Notes: generated from the letters alone by a model not told the origin. DNA of 64,000 nt from Hungatella effluvii (GCF_003201875.1 NZ_QJKD01000004.1:248001-312000), one strand, 5' to 3'; counted from the stretch's first letter, positions 1 through 9,593 are shown. A program made the numbers and translations.

Positions 1-872
1 ACGGACCTGGAATCCGTACCACTGTGTTTCTAAAGGGCTGCCCGCTTCGCTGTATCTGGTGTCATAACCCGGAATCCTACGACAAAAGGGATACCATCTC
101 GTACAAGGAAAGCAAATGTTCGGGATGCGGTGCGTGCGTGGAGGTCTGTCCTCAGAAGGCGCACCGGATTGTAACAGGAATGCACCATTTCGAGCGAAAG
201 GCATGCACCAGATGCGGCGCATGTACGGAGGTCTGCTGTTATGGGGCGCTGGAGAAAATCGGCAGAACTGTGACTGCGGAAGAGGTAATCGCCGAGGTAA
301 AAAGGGACAGGACATTTTATGAGAAGCCGGGACCTGGCGGAATCACCATTTCCGGAGGGGAACCGTTATTTCAGCCGTACTTTCTGAAGGAACTGCTGCA
401 GGCGGCCAGGGATGAGGGCATTCATACGTGTCTGGAGACATCAGGCTGCTGTGCAGCTGAACCGTTAATTGCGGTCATTCCTCTTACGGACCTATTCCTG
501 TTTGATCTAAAAGGAGAGAGGGCGGCGTATCCACACTTAACCGGTGTCGGAGCGGAGAAAATATACCAAAATCTGGACATTCTTCTTGAAAAGAAGTGTC
601 GTGTGATAATCCGGGTTCCGCTGATTCCGGGAATAAATGATACGGATACCTTTTTCGGAGAATTGGCGAAGCTCTACCGCCGTCAGCCGGGAATTGAGGC
701 ATTTGAAATCATGCCGTATCACGGCATGGGAGCCTCCAAGGCGGTCCAGACCGCCGTTGTACAGGGGCTGGGTAAACAGCCCGACGCGACAGAAGATGAG
801 AAAAAGGCATGGCTGGCCGCACTGAAAGGCTTGGGGCTGCCTGCGTTTATCAATTATTTTAAAAACAAATAG
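1..872 (+). CDS. Glycyl-radical enzyme activating enzyme (radical SAM), 5' truncated
   Basis: This radical SAM activase would install the glycyl radical on a partner enzyme using S-adenosylmethionine. The reading frame is open from base 3, starting GPGIRTTVFLKGCPLRC, so the true start lies before the window and the GTG at 24 is an internal valine. The CxxxCxxC cluster (CPLRCIWC) binds the SAM-type 4Fe-4S. Two ferredoxin-like cysteine motifs follow (CSGCGACVEVC and CTRCGACTEVC), the insert typical of the longer activases (PFL-activase-like, CutD/HypD-activase-like) rather than short PflA. A GGEP motif follows (SGGEPL). The partner glycyl-radical enzyme is expected upstream, outside the window, so the substrate cannot be named. 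Confidence 0.93.
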   Translation, partial: GPGIRTTVFLKGCPLRCIWCHNPESYDKRDTISYKESKCSGCGACVEVCPQKAHRIVTGMHHFERKACTRCGACTEVCCYGALEKIGRTVTAEEVIAEVKRDRTFYEKPGPGGITISGGEPLFQPYFLKELLQAARDEGIHTCLETSGCCAAEPLIAVIPLTDLFLFDLKGERAAYPHLTGVGAEKIYQNLDILLEKKCRVIIRVPLIPGINDTDTFFGELAKLYRRQPGIEAFEIMPYHGMGASKAVQTAVVQGLGKQPDATEDEKKAWLAALKGLGLPAFINYFKNK

Positions 873-903
873 CACAAAATGTGCGAGGAAGGGAGCAACA
901 GAT

Positions 904-2220
904 ATGAAGAAGGTATTGAGTTTGGGGATGGCAGTGGTATTGACACTCAGTCTTACAGCCTGTGGAGGCAGGACGGAAAGCAAAGAGACGGCTGCAACAC
1001 AGGCACAGGGACAGGCAGAGTCCGTTCAGAGCGGAAAGGAGACGACGCAGGCCGCCTCCAATGTGGAGCTGGTAGCGACCAGATGGTCCGGGGGACAGTC
1101 TGATGATCAGAAGGAGCTTGTAAAGGGGTATACGGCTTCAGAGATCTTGATTGACGATGTGGCGTACGATAAGTTAAAGGAAAAGGAAACGCTCAGTATG
1201 CAGAAGAGCGGAGGAGGAGACTACGATCTGATCTATGTAGCGGAAGTATGGTGCCCGGATTACACATCAAATGGCTGGCTTCTTCCTTTAAATGACTACA
1301 TTGAAAAATATAATGTGGATTTAAGCATGTATAACCAGAGCCTCCTGGACACCATGACAGTGGATGGAAAAATCATGTCGCTTCCGACATTTACACAGAC
1401 GTCCATCCTGGCATATGACGAGACTGCCATGCAGCGGTACGGCGGAGCGGTACCGAAGACCTTCGACGAGCTGATTGCGTGCGCCAAATGGTTTAAGGAA
1501 AATGAGGGAACCGGAATTGCAATCCCGGCCATGCAGGGACAGGCGGCAGTCGATTTATTTGGTGCGATCCTCTATTCCTGCGGCGGAGAGTTTATAAAGG
1601 ATGGCAAGGCTGACTTGGGAAGTGATGAGGCAGCACAGGCGATTACCATCTGGCAGGAACTCTGTAAGTACGCTATGGACGGAGCTTCGACGTGGCACGT
1701 GGACGACGTGGGGCAGGCAATGAAGGATGGCGTGGCTCCTATCAGCATCAGCCTGTCTGGTAACTGCTCCGCATACTTGGATCCGGAGCAGTCGGCAGTG
1801 GCTGAAACCGTGAAATTCGCTGGTATGCCTGGAGTCGAAGACAAGGATTATGTGGGAACCGCCAATTTCTGGGGATGGTCTGTAGCGGCGAACAGTGAAA
1901 ATCCGGATGAAGCATTCCAGGCGGCCGTATGGCTCACGAGCCCGGAACAGGAAAAGTCAGCGTCTCTGGCAAACGGATCTATCTCAGCGCTGCCGGAGCT
2001 GGCCGAAGACCAGGAAGTGCTGGAAAAGATTCCGTATCTGCCCGCAGTCACAGAGGCCCTTGCGCACGCGAGGATTCTGCCTACGGCAGGAGAATCCTCC
2101 ACCATGCTGACCGGCTTACAGGCAGTTTTATCAGAAATTGCCACCGATCCGGACACCGATTCGGCTGCGTTAATCAAGTCTTATAACGAGTCCTGCAAAG
2201 ATTATCAGTTTGACAGGTAG
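904..2220 (+). CDS. Carbohydrate ABC transporter substrate-binding lipoprotein (family 1)
   Basis: This extracellular sugar-capture lipoprotein has 438 aa. A signal peptide is followed by a lipobox (SLTACGG), so the mature protein should be lipid-anchored at about Cys20. A low-complexity Thr/Gln/Ser-rich linker then leads into a solute-binding fold of the MalE/UgpB type (for example the LPLNDYIEKYNVD and WAVAAN-like segments common in this family). A purine-rich ribosome site (GGAAGGGAG) precedes the ATG. It is the first gene of an operon with two permeases, a GH42 enzyme and an oxidoreductase, so a galactoside-containing oligosaccharide is a reasonable guess for the ligand. No ATPase gene is present, so the system probably uses a shared MsmK-type ATPase encoded elsewhere. 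Confidence 0.93.
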   Translation: MKKVLSLGMAVVLTLSLTACGGRTESKETAATQAQGQAESVQSGKETTQAASNVELVATRWSGGQSDDQKELVKGYTASEILIDDVAYDKLKEKETLSMQKSGGGDYDLIYVAEVWCPDYTSNGWLLPLNDYIEKYNVDLSMYNQSLLDTMTVDGKIMSLPTFTQTSILAYDETAMQRYGGAVPKTFDELIACAKWFKENEGTGIAIPAMQGQAAVDLFGAILYSCGGEFIKDGKADLGSDEAAQAITIWQELCKYAMDGASTWHVDDVGQAMKDGVAPISISLSGNCSAYLDPEQSAVAETVKFAGMPGVEDKDYVGTANFWGWSVAANSENPDEAFQAAVWLTSPEQEKSASLANGSISALPELAEDQEVLEKIPYLPAVTEALAHARILPTAGESSTMLTGLQAVLSEIATDPDTDSAALIKSYNESCKDYQFDR

Positions 2221-2248
2221 TGATAAGGGGATGGGAGGTAAAGTAACA

Positions 2249-3163
2249 ATGAAGCGGAGAAGAAATATACTGGAACAAGGGGATTTACTGCCCGTCCTCC
2301 TTCTTCTGCCCAGTATTCTGGTGGTGTTTGTGGTGATGTTCATTCCTCTTTTGTACGGCGTGTTCATGAGTTTTTACAATTATCATATGGGCAGTATTGA
2401 TCTCAAAGAGGATTTCATAAGCATCAGCAATTATGTCAGGCTGTTTAAGGACAAGGTCTTCTTAAAAGCGGTCGGAAATACGCTGTATTTCACAGCCGCC
2501 GCCATTGCCGGGGATTTAATACTCGGCACGGTGATCGCAGTGTGGCTTCAGAGCCTTACGGGCCGGTTAAAGAGTATTCTCCGTCCTATCTGCACCATGC
2601 CGCTCCTGGTCTCGCCCATTATCATCGGTCTGATCTGGAAATATATGTTTAATATCAACGGCGGTCTCATCTACTGGGTTCTGGGGCTGTTTGGAATCAC
2701 CTCCAAACAGTTCCCGGGCCTTGCGGGAACCTCCACAGCCATGCTCTGCGCAGTCATTGCGCACTGCTGGCAGGTCATTCCCTTTGTTATCGTGGTGCTC
2801 AGCTCGGGTCTGCTCAGCATACCGGGCGAGTATTATGAGGCAGCGGAAATGGACGGAGCCGGGTTTATACAGAAATTTTTTTCTATATCCCTACCAGGAC
2901 TGATTCCGGTTTATATGGTCATCCTCCTGTTTAACGGAGTGGATGCCATCAAGGTGTTTGATATCATCTACGCATTGACCGGCGGCGGTCCGAATAACTC
3001 TACCATGTCGCTCAGCCTCTATGCATATAAGATTGGATTTGATACCTTTGATATGGGGTATGCGATGACGATATCTAATGCCAGCATGATCCTTTCATTT
3101 CTGGTATTTGGCATTATCTTTATCCGGTATAATGCAAAGGCGCATAAGGAGGGACAGCAGTAA
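2249..3163 (+). CDS. Sugar ABC transporter permease, MalF/UgpA type
   Basis: This is an inner-membrane permease subunit of about 304 aa with six predicted membrane segments. The cytoplasmic EAA loop is visible (YYEAAEMDGAG, about residues 195-215), the site that contacts the ATPase. The ATG at 2249 is chosen because GGGAGG at 2233-2238 sits about 10 bases upstream. An in-frame TTG at 2210 would overlap the binding-protein gene and lacks a site. The stop overlaps the next start by one base (TAATG), so the two permeases are translationally coupled. Confidence 0.93.
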   Translation: MKRRRNILEQGDLLPVLLLLPSILVVFVVMFIPLLYGVFMSFYNYHMGSIDLKEDFISISNYVRLFKDKVFLKAVGNTLYFTAAAIAGDLILGTVIAVWLQSLTGRLKSILRPICTMPLLVSPIIIGLIWKYMFNINGGLIYWVLGLFGITSKQFPGLAGTSTAMLCAVIAHCWQVIPFVIVVLSSGLLSIPGEYYEAAEMDGAGFIQKFFSISLPGLIPVYMVILLFNGVDAIKVFDIIYALTGGGPNNSTMSLSLYAYKIGFDTFDMGYAMTISNASMILSFLVFGIIFIRYNAKAHKEGQQ

Positions 3164-3984
3164 TGAAAAAATCAGCGATTGTATGCGGAAAAGTACTGTT
3201 TGGCCTGCTTGTGGTGCTTACGGTAGTCTTCCCGATCTATATGATAGTGAGCAATTCCTTTAAGCCAACGCTGTTGATCAGGAAAATGCCGCCGCAGTTT
3301 TTCTTTCCCCCGACCCTTCAGCATTATGTGAAGATCCTTAAGCAGGGGAACTTCCTGTCGTATTTTGGCAACTCGTTTATCATTGCCATGTCGACAACGG
3401 TTATCAGTATTGTGCTGGGAAGTCTGGCGGCATATGGGCTGGCAATCATGAAATCCAACTGGGGGAACCGCATTTCCACGTTTCTGCTGTTTTCCAAGCT
3501 GGTGCCGACGATTACCATTATGATCCCTCTCTATATTATACTGGACAAGGTGCATCTTCTGGGGACCTACGTGGGACCCATACTGGCCCATGTGTCAGTA
3601 AACGCGCCGTTTGTGGCCTGGCTGGTGCTCGGATTTATCCGGGATATTCCGGGGGACTTATTTGAGGCCGGAAAGCTGGACGGCTGTACGAGAATGCAGG
3701 TATTCTGGAAGATTGTATTTCCGCTTCTCTCACCGGCGATCGGATCCGCACTTTTACTGGTCATGCAGTATTCCTGGAACGAACTGCTGTTTTCCATGCA
3801 GTACACAAATCTCCACACGTATACGCTTACGGTCGGTGTATCCAGGTTCGTAGGGGCGATTTCGGTAGACTGGGGACAGTCCAGCGCAGCGGCTACCATT
3901 GTCATGGTGCCGATTATTATCGCGGGCTTCTTCCTTCAGAAGTATCTCGTCAGCGGGCTGACTGCCGGTGCGGTCAAGGGATGA
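3163..3984 (+). CDS. Sugar ABC transporter permease, MalG/UgpE type
   Basis: This second permease half of 273 aa has six membrane segments and an EAA-loop motif (LFEAGKLDGCTR). The C-terminus ends in the usual GLTAGAVKG tail of the MalG group. Its ATG overlaps the stop of the preceding permease. It would form a heterodimer with that protein and receive sugar from the upstream lipoprotein. Confidence 0.93.
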   Translation: MKKSAIVCGKVLFGLLVVLTVVFPIYMIVSNSFKPTLLIRKMPPQFFFPPTLQHYVKILKQGNFLSYFGNSFIIAMSTTVISIVLGSLAAYGLAIMKSNWGNRISTFLLFSKLVPTITIMIPLYIILDKVHLLGTYVGPILAHVSVNAPFVAWLVLGFIRDIPGDLFEAGKLDGCTRMQVFWKIVFPLLSPAIGSALLLVMQYSWNELLFSMQYTNLHTYTLTVGVSRFVGAISVDWGQSSAAATIVMVPIIIAGFFLQKYLVSGLTAGAVKG

Positions 3985-4039
3985 GTATAAAATATCTGAT
4001 ATTACAGCAAAGAAAGAATGAACGATGGAGGTACAGGAC

Positions 4040-6100
4040 GTGTATTTTGGAGCGCAGTATTACAGGCCGCCATTCCCGGACAGGACGTGTTGGGAGCGCG
4101 ATTTTTTAAATATGAAGCAGTTGGGATTTCATGTGGTAAAGCTTTGGGCGGTATGGAACGATATTGAGCGGGAACCGGATCATTTTGTGTTTGATGATCT
4201 GGACCTGCTGGCAGAGCTTGCCGGAAAGAACAGTCTGAAGGTAATTATCAATACGATACCGGAAGGAGCGCCGTACTGGCTGTATGAGGCATACCCGGAC
4301 TGTCTGTACGAGACTGTGGAAGGGAAAAAAATCACCATGGGCGGGCCTGCGAACCTTCCGACAGGGGGCTGGCCGGGACTCTGTATGGATAATCCGGAAG
4401 TTTCGGATCTGGTGTGTAATTTTATCTTCCGTACAGCGGAGCATTACCGTGACAACAGCAGTGTGATCATCCTTGATGTGTGGAATGAACCGCACCTGGA
4501 GCCGATGTTTGATTATAAGAGTGAGCTCCTCTGTGCCTGCGGAGCGTCTAAACGGGCGTTCCGGGACTGGCTGAAAGTCAGGTATGGATCGCTGGAGCGT
4601 CTAAACGAGGCATGGTTTCGTCGGTATTCCGACTGGGAGGAGATTGTTCCTCCGCCGCGGTTTGGGACATATACGGATATGATGGACTGGAGGCGGTTCT
4701 GGTTATACAATCTGGCCGAATGGCTGAAACGGCGTGTGGAAGCGGCGAGACGCGGCGCACCAGGCAAGCTGATTCAGACCCACAGTGCCAGTGCGGATTA
4801 CATGGGGGCTTCCAGTAACGGTGCGCTGGGTATAGAACTGTCCGATGAATTCCTGCTCGCCCGTGAGGTGGACGTGTTCGGGTTGTCCAGCTTTCCGAAG
4901 TGGCTGATGGGAGAGACGAAGCGTGACTACGATCTTTCTCATCTGCTTCAGTCAGAAATCATCTGCGCGGCCTCCCGAGAAAAGGATTTCTACCAGGCAG
5001 AGCTTCAGGGCGGGGCCGGTGTACCGGGATTTCTGGCTCATAAGGTTCCAAAGAGAGAGGATATCCGTATCTGGAACTGGAATACCATCGCGGCTGGGGG
5101 AAAGGGCGTGGTGTACTGGCAGTATGCTCCGGAGCCTGCGGGAATGGAATCTCCCGGATTTGGCCTGACAGGCTTTAGTGGAGAAAACACGGAGAGAAGT
5201 CTGGAAGCGGGCCGCTGCGCCAGGCTCTTCGAAGCGTATAAGCTGGACCGAAGCAGGCCGGTTCCGGCCATAAACGGCATCTACCTTTCCAGAAATGCGG
5301 ACTTACTGCTCTTTGCAGCAGGCGCCCAGGAAGAGAAATATGCACACAGTATCTATGGTGTCTTTAAGTCCTGCGCCGAAGGGGGAATACCTGTGAGATT
5401 TGTCCATGGAGACTATATGGAATCTGCGTGGGAAGAGGGCCTGCGGGTTCTGTATGTTCCCATGTCGCTTTCCCTGTCCGATGAGGAGCAGAGCAGAATT
5501 CTTAAGTTTGCCGGTATGGGCGGCCGCGTGGTTCTGGAAGCGGCCGCAGGCCTTTATTCTGAGATGGGGAAGATATGCGCGGATGGATCAAGCTCTCCAT
5601 GTCCCATGCTGGAAGCCGCTTTTGCGGCGAAGGAGATATCTCTGGACGCTGGAGACGGAGAGATTCCGGTGCTGGATCAAGAAGGCGCTGTCCTGTGTGA
5701 AGGCCTGTATTACAGGCAGACGATGAAGGCAGCCCGGGGGAAAGTGAACGGCTGGTTTGAAGACGGAACTCCTGCTATGGCTGAGATGGAATATGGAAAA
5801 GGAGAAATTCGGTGGATCGGAACATTTCCCGGGGCAGCAGTAAAGGATGCGGGGAGCCGTGCAGCGGCTGAATTTATACAAAAGCAGTTCAAAGCGGAAG
5901 GCTATTCTCTGTTTTCCGTACTGGAGGCGCCGGAGCTGATCGTCAGACTGCTTCAGACGGAGAACGGACCGGTTATGGCAGTTGTAAACCAGACACCGGA
6001 GAGCAGACCTCTCTTTGCCAGGGAACGGACAGGGAAGGAGTGGAGCCTGGAGGTCCCCGGATATGATGGAGTGCTGTTAATTTTAGAAACAGGGGAGTAA
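4040..6100 (+). CDS. Beta-galactosidase, glycoside hydrolase family 42
   Basis: This GH42 enzyme would hydrolyse terminal beta-galactosides in the cytosol; no signal peptide is present. It opens with the family hallmark FGAQYYRPPFP. The acid/base glutamate lies in DVWNEPHLE (about residue 150) and the nucleophile in FYQAELQGG (about residue 321). A trimerisation-type and C-terminal beta domain follow, and the full length of about 686 aa is normal. Start choice: a GTG at 4040 has GGAGG at 4027-4031 eight bases upstream, whereas the in-frame ATG at 4025 overlaps that same GGAGG and has no good site of its own. I favour 4040; the alternative adds five residues. It forms an operon with the sugar transporter and the oxidoreductase. 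Confidence 0.92.
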   Translation: MYFGAQYYRPPFPDRTCWERDFLNMKQLGFHVVKLWAVWNDIEREPDHFVFDDLDLLAELAGKNSLKVIINTIPEGAPYWLYEAYPDCLYETVEGKKITMGGPANLPTGGWPGLCMDNPEVSDLVCNFIFRTAEHYRDNSSVIILDVWNEPHLEPMFDYKSELLCACGASKRAFRDWLKVRYGSLERLNEAWFRRYSDWEEIVPPPRFGTYTDMMDWRRFWLYNLAEWLKRRVEAARRGAPGKLIQTHSASADYMGASSNGALGIELSDEFLLAREVDVFGLSSFPKWLMGETKRDYDLSHLLQSEIICAASREKDFYQAELQGGAGVPGFLAHKVPKREDIRIWNWNTIAAGGKGVVYWQYAPEPAGMESPGFGLTGFSGENTERSLEAGRCARLFEAYKLDRSRPVPAINGIYLSRNADLLLFAAGAQEEKYAHSIYGVFKSCAEGGIPVRFVHGDYMESAWEEGLRVLYVPMSLSLSDEEQSRILKFAGMGGRVVLEAAAGLYSEMGKICADGSSSPCPMLEAAFAAKEISLDAGDGEIPVLDQEGAVLCEGLYYRQTMKAARGKVNGWFEDGTPAMAEMEYGKGEIRWIGTFPGAAVKDAGSRAAAEFIQKQFKAEGYSLFSVLEAPELIVRLLQTENGPVMAVVNQTPESRPLFARERTGKEWSLEVPGYDGVLLILETGE

Positions 6101-6106
6101 CCATAG

Positions 6107-7087
6107 ATGGGAAAACGAATAGGGATCGTAGGTACCGGGTTTATTGCGATGAAACATTTGGCTGCGTTCAAGGCGCAGAAGAAAGCGGAGATTGTGGGCA
6201 TGTGTACCTATTCCAATATGGAAAAACTGCATGCCATCTGTGAGGAACACCAGATTATCCCGTTTGCCAGTATGGATGAAATGCTGGAAAAGGGAGAACT
6301 GGATGCAGTGGTTCTCTGCAGCGTGACTGCCTGCCACTATCAGGAAATATTAAAGGCCGCCGCTGCCGGGGTCTCCATGCTGGTGGAAAAGCCCGTGGTA
6401 GGGGAGACTGAACAGTATCAGCGCGTCAGGCGGGCCATCGAACAGAACCGGGTCATGCTTTTTCCAGGACATAATTTCATGTACCGGAGGCCCCTTTCAC
6501 AGATGAAAACGCTGCTTGATGAGAAGGCATTGGGAACAATACTCCAGTCCTCTTTCTTCTCAGCGCAGCTTCTGGATACCTCCGGAACAGAGAATTGGAG
6601 AAGGCAGAAGGAGTTGTCCTGCGGAGGTGCGTTAATCGACAGCGGACACCACCTGATTTACCAGATGCTGTATCTTCTGGGCGTGCCGGCGAGGCTTCAG
6701 GCGTTTACGGCTAATCTGCGTTTGCAGGATTTGGATAGCGAAGATACCGCTCAGCTCAATATGCAGATGACGGATGGCTCGCTCTGCGTCATCACGGAGA
6801 GTTGGGCATCTGAAGCGGCAGAACAGTTAAACGGAATACGAATTCTAGGGACTGATGGGGAGATGCACTTGACGGATGCGCTCTATGTAAATGGGGAAAA
6901 ACTCTGTGACACAGAGCCGTACGACCAGACATTTGTTAATCAGGCACAGGCATTTCTGGCCTGCCTGGATGGTACGGGAGAACCGCTGTCGACATTGGAG
7001 GATTCCGAGCATACGCTTCAGATTATACGGGCGGCATACAGGAGCTCGGCGGAGGGGAGCGTTTACAGAACAAAATGGTATAAGTAA
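6107..7087 (+). CDS. Gfo/Idh/MocA family NAD(P)-dependent sugar oxidoreductase
   Basis: This 326-aa protein has an N-terminal Rossmann fold starting IGIVGTGFIA (residues 5-14) and the family EKP motif (VEKPVVGE, about residue 95) that positions nicotinamide and a catalytic lysine. The C-terminal alpha/beta domain includes a SGHHLIYQMLYL segment supplying the usual catalytic His. It starts 7 bases after the GH42 gene, so it is co-transcribed. It probably oxidises or epimerises the sugar freed by the beta-galactosidase. The exact substrate is not visible. Confidence 0.9.
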   Translation: MGKRIGIVGTGFIAMKHLAAFKAQKKAEIVGMCTYSNMEKLHAICEEHQIIPFASMDEMLEKGELDAVVLCSVTACHYQEILKAAAAGVSMLVEKPVVGETEQYQRVRRAIEQNRVMLFPGHNFMYRRPLSQMKTLLDEKALGTILQSSFFSAQLLDTSGTENWRRQKELSCGGALIDSGHHLIYQMLYLLGVPARLQAFTANLRLQDLDSEDTAQLNMQMTDGSLCVITESWASEAAEQLNGIRILGTDGEMHLTDALYVNGEKLCDTEPYDQTFVNQAQAFLACLDGTGEPLSTLEDSEHTLQIIRAAYRSSAEGSVYRTKWYK

Positions 7088-7116
7088 CAAATATAAAAAG
7101 TAAAGTATATAGCTTG

Positions 7117-7168
7117 AAAGCTGCTGCAAAAGCGGACGGAGGATCGTCTGTGGAAGGGCAGCTTTTTT
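7117..7168 (+). terminator. Probable rho-independent terminator of the GH42 operon
   Basis: AAGCTGC at 7118-7124 pairs with GCAGCTT at 7158-7164, with an inner GACG/CGTC stem, and a run of six T follows. It lies just after the oxidoreductase stop codon. Confidence 0.7.
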
Positions 7169-7324
7169 ATTGGATAAAAATAACGGGAGCACAGTACAAC
7201 GATGAGAATTTCAAATTGTTACTGATAATTTCATGAGTTGGCAAGGAGGAGAACTATAAAAGTTACGAGCAGTTTTTGATGGCGGCGGCATATATTGTAG
7301 TAATACAGATAAAAGGATGCTGAC

Positions 7325-8470
7325 ATGCAGATATATGTTGTAAAAATCGGAGATAATGTAGATTCCATAGCCGCAGAAGCCGGAGTTCCCGTGAGTACGC
7401 TTCTGTGGGACAATCAGATTGCATATCCATATCGCCTGGCCGTGGGTCAGGCGCTTTTACTAGATAATGAAAGAAACGGAAAAATGAAGAGCCCTCTGCA
7501 CGTAAACGGCTACGCGTATCCATTTATTAACCCGGAGACTTTGGACTGGACGCTTCCTTATCTGACGGATCTATCTGTCTTCTCCTATGGATTTACGACG
7601 GATGGGGACCTGATTCCGCCCATGGCTGATGACAGCTGGATGGTAAATGTGGCGTCGGCAAACGGCGTGCGGCCTGTCCTGACGCTGACACCTCTGGGAG
7701 AGGACGGAAAATTCAACAATAATCTTGTGACGGTACTGGTAAACAATCCCGATGTCCAGAAAAACCTCATCTGGGAGCTGGGGCGCACGATGACGCAGAA
7801 AGGCTATGGCGGAGTTGATATTGATTTTGAATACGTGCTGGCGGAGGACCGGGTGAAATATGCGGAATTTGTAAAGCTGGTGAGACAGGTGATGAATCTG
7901 TTTGGCTATCAGGTGAGCGTTGCACTGGCTCCTAAGACAGCCAGAGACCAGAGAGGGCTGCTCTACGAAGGAATCGATTACCGCCTGCTCGGAGAGGCGG
8001 CCAACCGGGTTTTGCTGATGACGTATGAGTGGGGATACACATATGGACCGCCCATGGCCGTGGCCCCGATCAATATGGTCAGACGCGTGGTAGAGTACGC
8101 CCTGACGGAAATACCGGCGGAAAAGATCAGCCTGGGAATCCCCAACTACGGCTATGACTGGCCGCTTCCCTACGAGCAGGGAGTCACAAAGGCGGAGACA
8201 ATCAATAATCTTCAGGCCATCGAAATCGCCATTGATCACGGTGTGCCTATCCAGTTTGATGAGACGGCAATGACGCCGTATTTCCGGTACTGGCAGTATG
8301 GAGTTCAGCATGAGGTGTGGTTTGAAGACGTTCGAAGTCTAAAGGCTAAGTTTGATTTAATTAAAGAATATGGCCTTTCCGGAGCCGGCTACTGGCAGAT
8401 CATGAACTTTTTCCGGGCAAACTGGCTGCTGCTTTCCGATATGTTTGAGATAAAGGAGGGAATGCTGTGA
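7325..8470 (+). CDS. LysM domain plus GH18 glycosidase (YaaH/SleL-like)
   Basis: This 381-aa protein has one N-terminal LysM domain (about residues 2-46, for peptidoglycan binding) joined to a GH18 TIM barrel. The GH18 catalytic motif is GGVDIDFEY, with Glu169 as the acid. The arrangement matches spore-cortex N-acetylglucosaminidases of the YaaH/SleL group and suggests a spore-forming host. There is no signal peptide, as is usual for that group. The ribosome site is modest (AAAGGATG). A 59-bp stretch of this gene (8286-8344) recurs with 4 mismatches at 28497-28555, on the far side of the phage-tail locus. The C-terminus here looks complete. Confidence 0.9.
   Translation: MQIYVVKIGDNVDSIAAEAGVPVSTLLWDNQIAYPYRLAVGQALLLDNERNGKMKSPLHVNGYAYPFINPETLDWTLPYLTDLSVFSYGFTTDGDLIPPMADDSWMVNVASANGVRPVLTLTPLGEDGKFNNNLVTVLVNNPDVQKNLIWELGRTMTQKGYGGVDIDFEYVLAEDRVKYAEFVKLVRQVMNLFGYQVSVALAPKTARDQRGLLYEGIDYRLLGEAANRVLLMTYEWGYTYGPPMAVAPINMVRRVVEYALTEIPAEKISLGIPNYGYDWPLPYEQGVTKAETINNLQAIEIAIDHGVPIQFDETAMTPYFRYWQYGVQHEVWFEDVRSLKAKFDLIKEYGLSGAGYWQIMNFFRANWLLLSDMFEIKEGML
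8286..8344 (+). repeat. Left copy of a 59-bp repeat inside the GH18 gene
   Basis: It matches 28497-28555 at 55 of 59 positions by eye, in the same orientation. The pair brackets the whole tailocin locus. It may be an old attachment or recombination site, or the trace of a GH18 duplicate. Confidence 0.7.
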
Positions 8471-8505
8471 CGTTATAGCGGAAACGGGAAAATCAGTTCA
8501 TGATA

Positions 8506-9180
8506 TTATAATGATCTCATCTTGCGATACTGCTTTAACAAACGTTTATATTCTTCCGTCAAGGGTAAACCCGCCATTAAAGCACGCTGAATATCCTGAT
8601 ATATGATTATAGGATCAGGCGTATAAACTATATTATCGTCAGTAAAGCGGTCTTCGGCTTCCGGCATATTGCATTTTTCAGAAAAGAGAAGTAATTCCAA
8701 CTGTTTTTCAGGGGGAGATGGCATACGTGTGGTATGGGCAATATTCTCATACCACACTTTATAATCCTGTAATGCTTTGTTAGAAGCGGTATAAGAAAGA
8801 GCGAAAGTGTCATGAATCTGCTGAGCAGTATGACATCTGCTTTTATGGATCGCGATACGCGGCGCCAGGATGTGGCTTGAGAAGGTATCCGCCATCTCCT
8901 CAACCGATGTTTGAAGAAAAACGTGTCCCAGCTCATGCATGATAGAAAAACGGATACGCTCAGCGGTGTTCTGGTCCTGATAATATAAGGTATCTTTTAC
9001 AATACAGGAGTCGGGGCTTAAACATAAGCAGGCTTTTCGTTTCTTTTGGGAAAGTTCAGAATACTTTTGGATTTGGTATCCGCGTTTGCGGACAATGTCA
9101 AAGCAATCAATAGGAAAAGCGGTAACTCCGCAATCTGTATAGATTTTAAAAATAATTTCATACAGTTTTACAAAATCCAT
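8506..9180 (-). CDS. ImmA/IrrE family metallo-endopeptidase
   Basis: This 224-aa protein has the zinc-protease motif HELGH (residues 82-86) followed by a downstream acidic cluster (VEEMADTFSSHILAP) typical of the ImmA/IrrE family. Members such as ImmA of ICEBs1 cleave the partner Cro/CI-type repressor after DNA damage or other signals. It lies 2 bases downstream of the repressor gene in one operon, exactly the ImmR-ImmA order, so it probably removes that repressor to switch on the tail genes. Whether it responds to a signal peptide, RecA or another cue is not visible. Confidence 0.88.
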   Translation of the reverse strand: MDFVKLYEIIFKIYTDCGVTAFPIDCFDIVRKRGYQIQKYSELSQKKRKACLCLSPDSCIVKDTLYYQDQNTAERIRFSIMHELGHVFLQTSVEEMADTFSSHILAPRIAIHKSRCHTAQQIHDTFALSYTASNKALQDYKVWYENIAHTTRMPSPPEKQLELLLFSEKCNMPEAEDRFTDDNIVYTPDPIIIYQDIQRALMAGLPLTEEYKRLLKQYRKMRSL

Positions 9181-9182
9181 TA

Positions 9183-9527
9183 TTACTCCTCGCCATCATC
9201 TGGTGATAGTATTATTCGAGCGAGTCTCATCTTTTCTTCCTGGGATAAATTCTTCCGGCTGCGGGTGTAGACAGTAATAACATCATCATAAGTAGGAACT
9301 GCGTTTATGTCGATGTTTAAATTGTCTGATTTGTTAGTATCATCAAAATCATCCAGTGATAATCCAAGTACCCTGGCAATGGCTTTTAATGTCTCCAGTT
9401 TTGGGTCCTTCGTCGCACCGCTTAGTATTTTATTTAAAGTGCCTAAAGGTACGCCAGAACGATATGAGAGTTCAAATGTCGTCATATTAAGTTTTTTCTT
9501 ATATTCCGCAATTTTTTCCAGCCCCAT
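9183..9527 (-). CDS. Cro/CI (XRE) family repressor of the tailocin
   Basis: This 114-aa protein has an N-terminal helix-turn-helix (TTFELSYRSGVPLGTLNKILSG region, residues about 14-36). Start codon ATG at 9525-9527 is preceded by AAGGAGG at 9538-9544. It is transcribed away from the tail genes, and three operator-like palindromes lie in the divergent region. It should repress the rightward promoter and probably control its own. Its acidic C-terminal half is the likely target of the neighbouring ImmA-type protease. Confidence 0.9.
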   Translation of the reverse strand: MGLEKIAEYKKKLNMTTFELSYRSGVPLGTLNKILSGATKDPKLETLKAIARVLGLSLDDFDDTNKSDNLNIDINAVPTYDDVITVYTRSRKNLSQEEKMRLARIILSPDDGEE

Positions 9528-9552
9528 CTTAATAATACCTCCTTATATAAAT

Positions 9553-9581
9553 ATCTTACCGCCATAGAGTGAGAAAGTCAA
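9553..9581 (-). promoter_or_regulatory. Promoter of the repressor-protease operon
   Basis: On the minus strand TTGACT (9576-9581) is separated by 17 bases from TAAGAT (9553-9558), followed by AAGGAGG and the repressor start. Good spacing and position. Confidence 0.65.
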
Positions 9582-9593
9582 ACAAAATTCTAT

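Noticed and set aside
24..872. GTG at 24 as the activase start
   Set aside because: The frame is open to the window edge and the preceding codons encode the conserved GPGIRTT sequence, so the gene continues upstream.
7238..7262. Start of a gene at the strong AAGGAGGAG site before the GH18 gene
   Set aside because: No ATG, GTG or TTG lies at a proper distance with an open frame of useful length.
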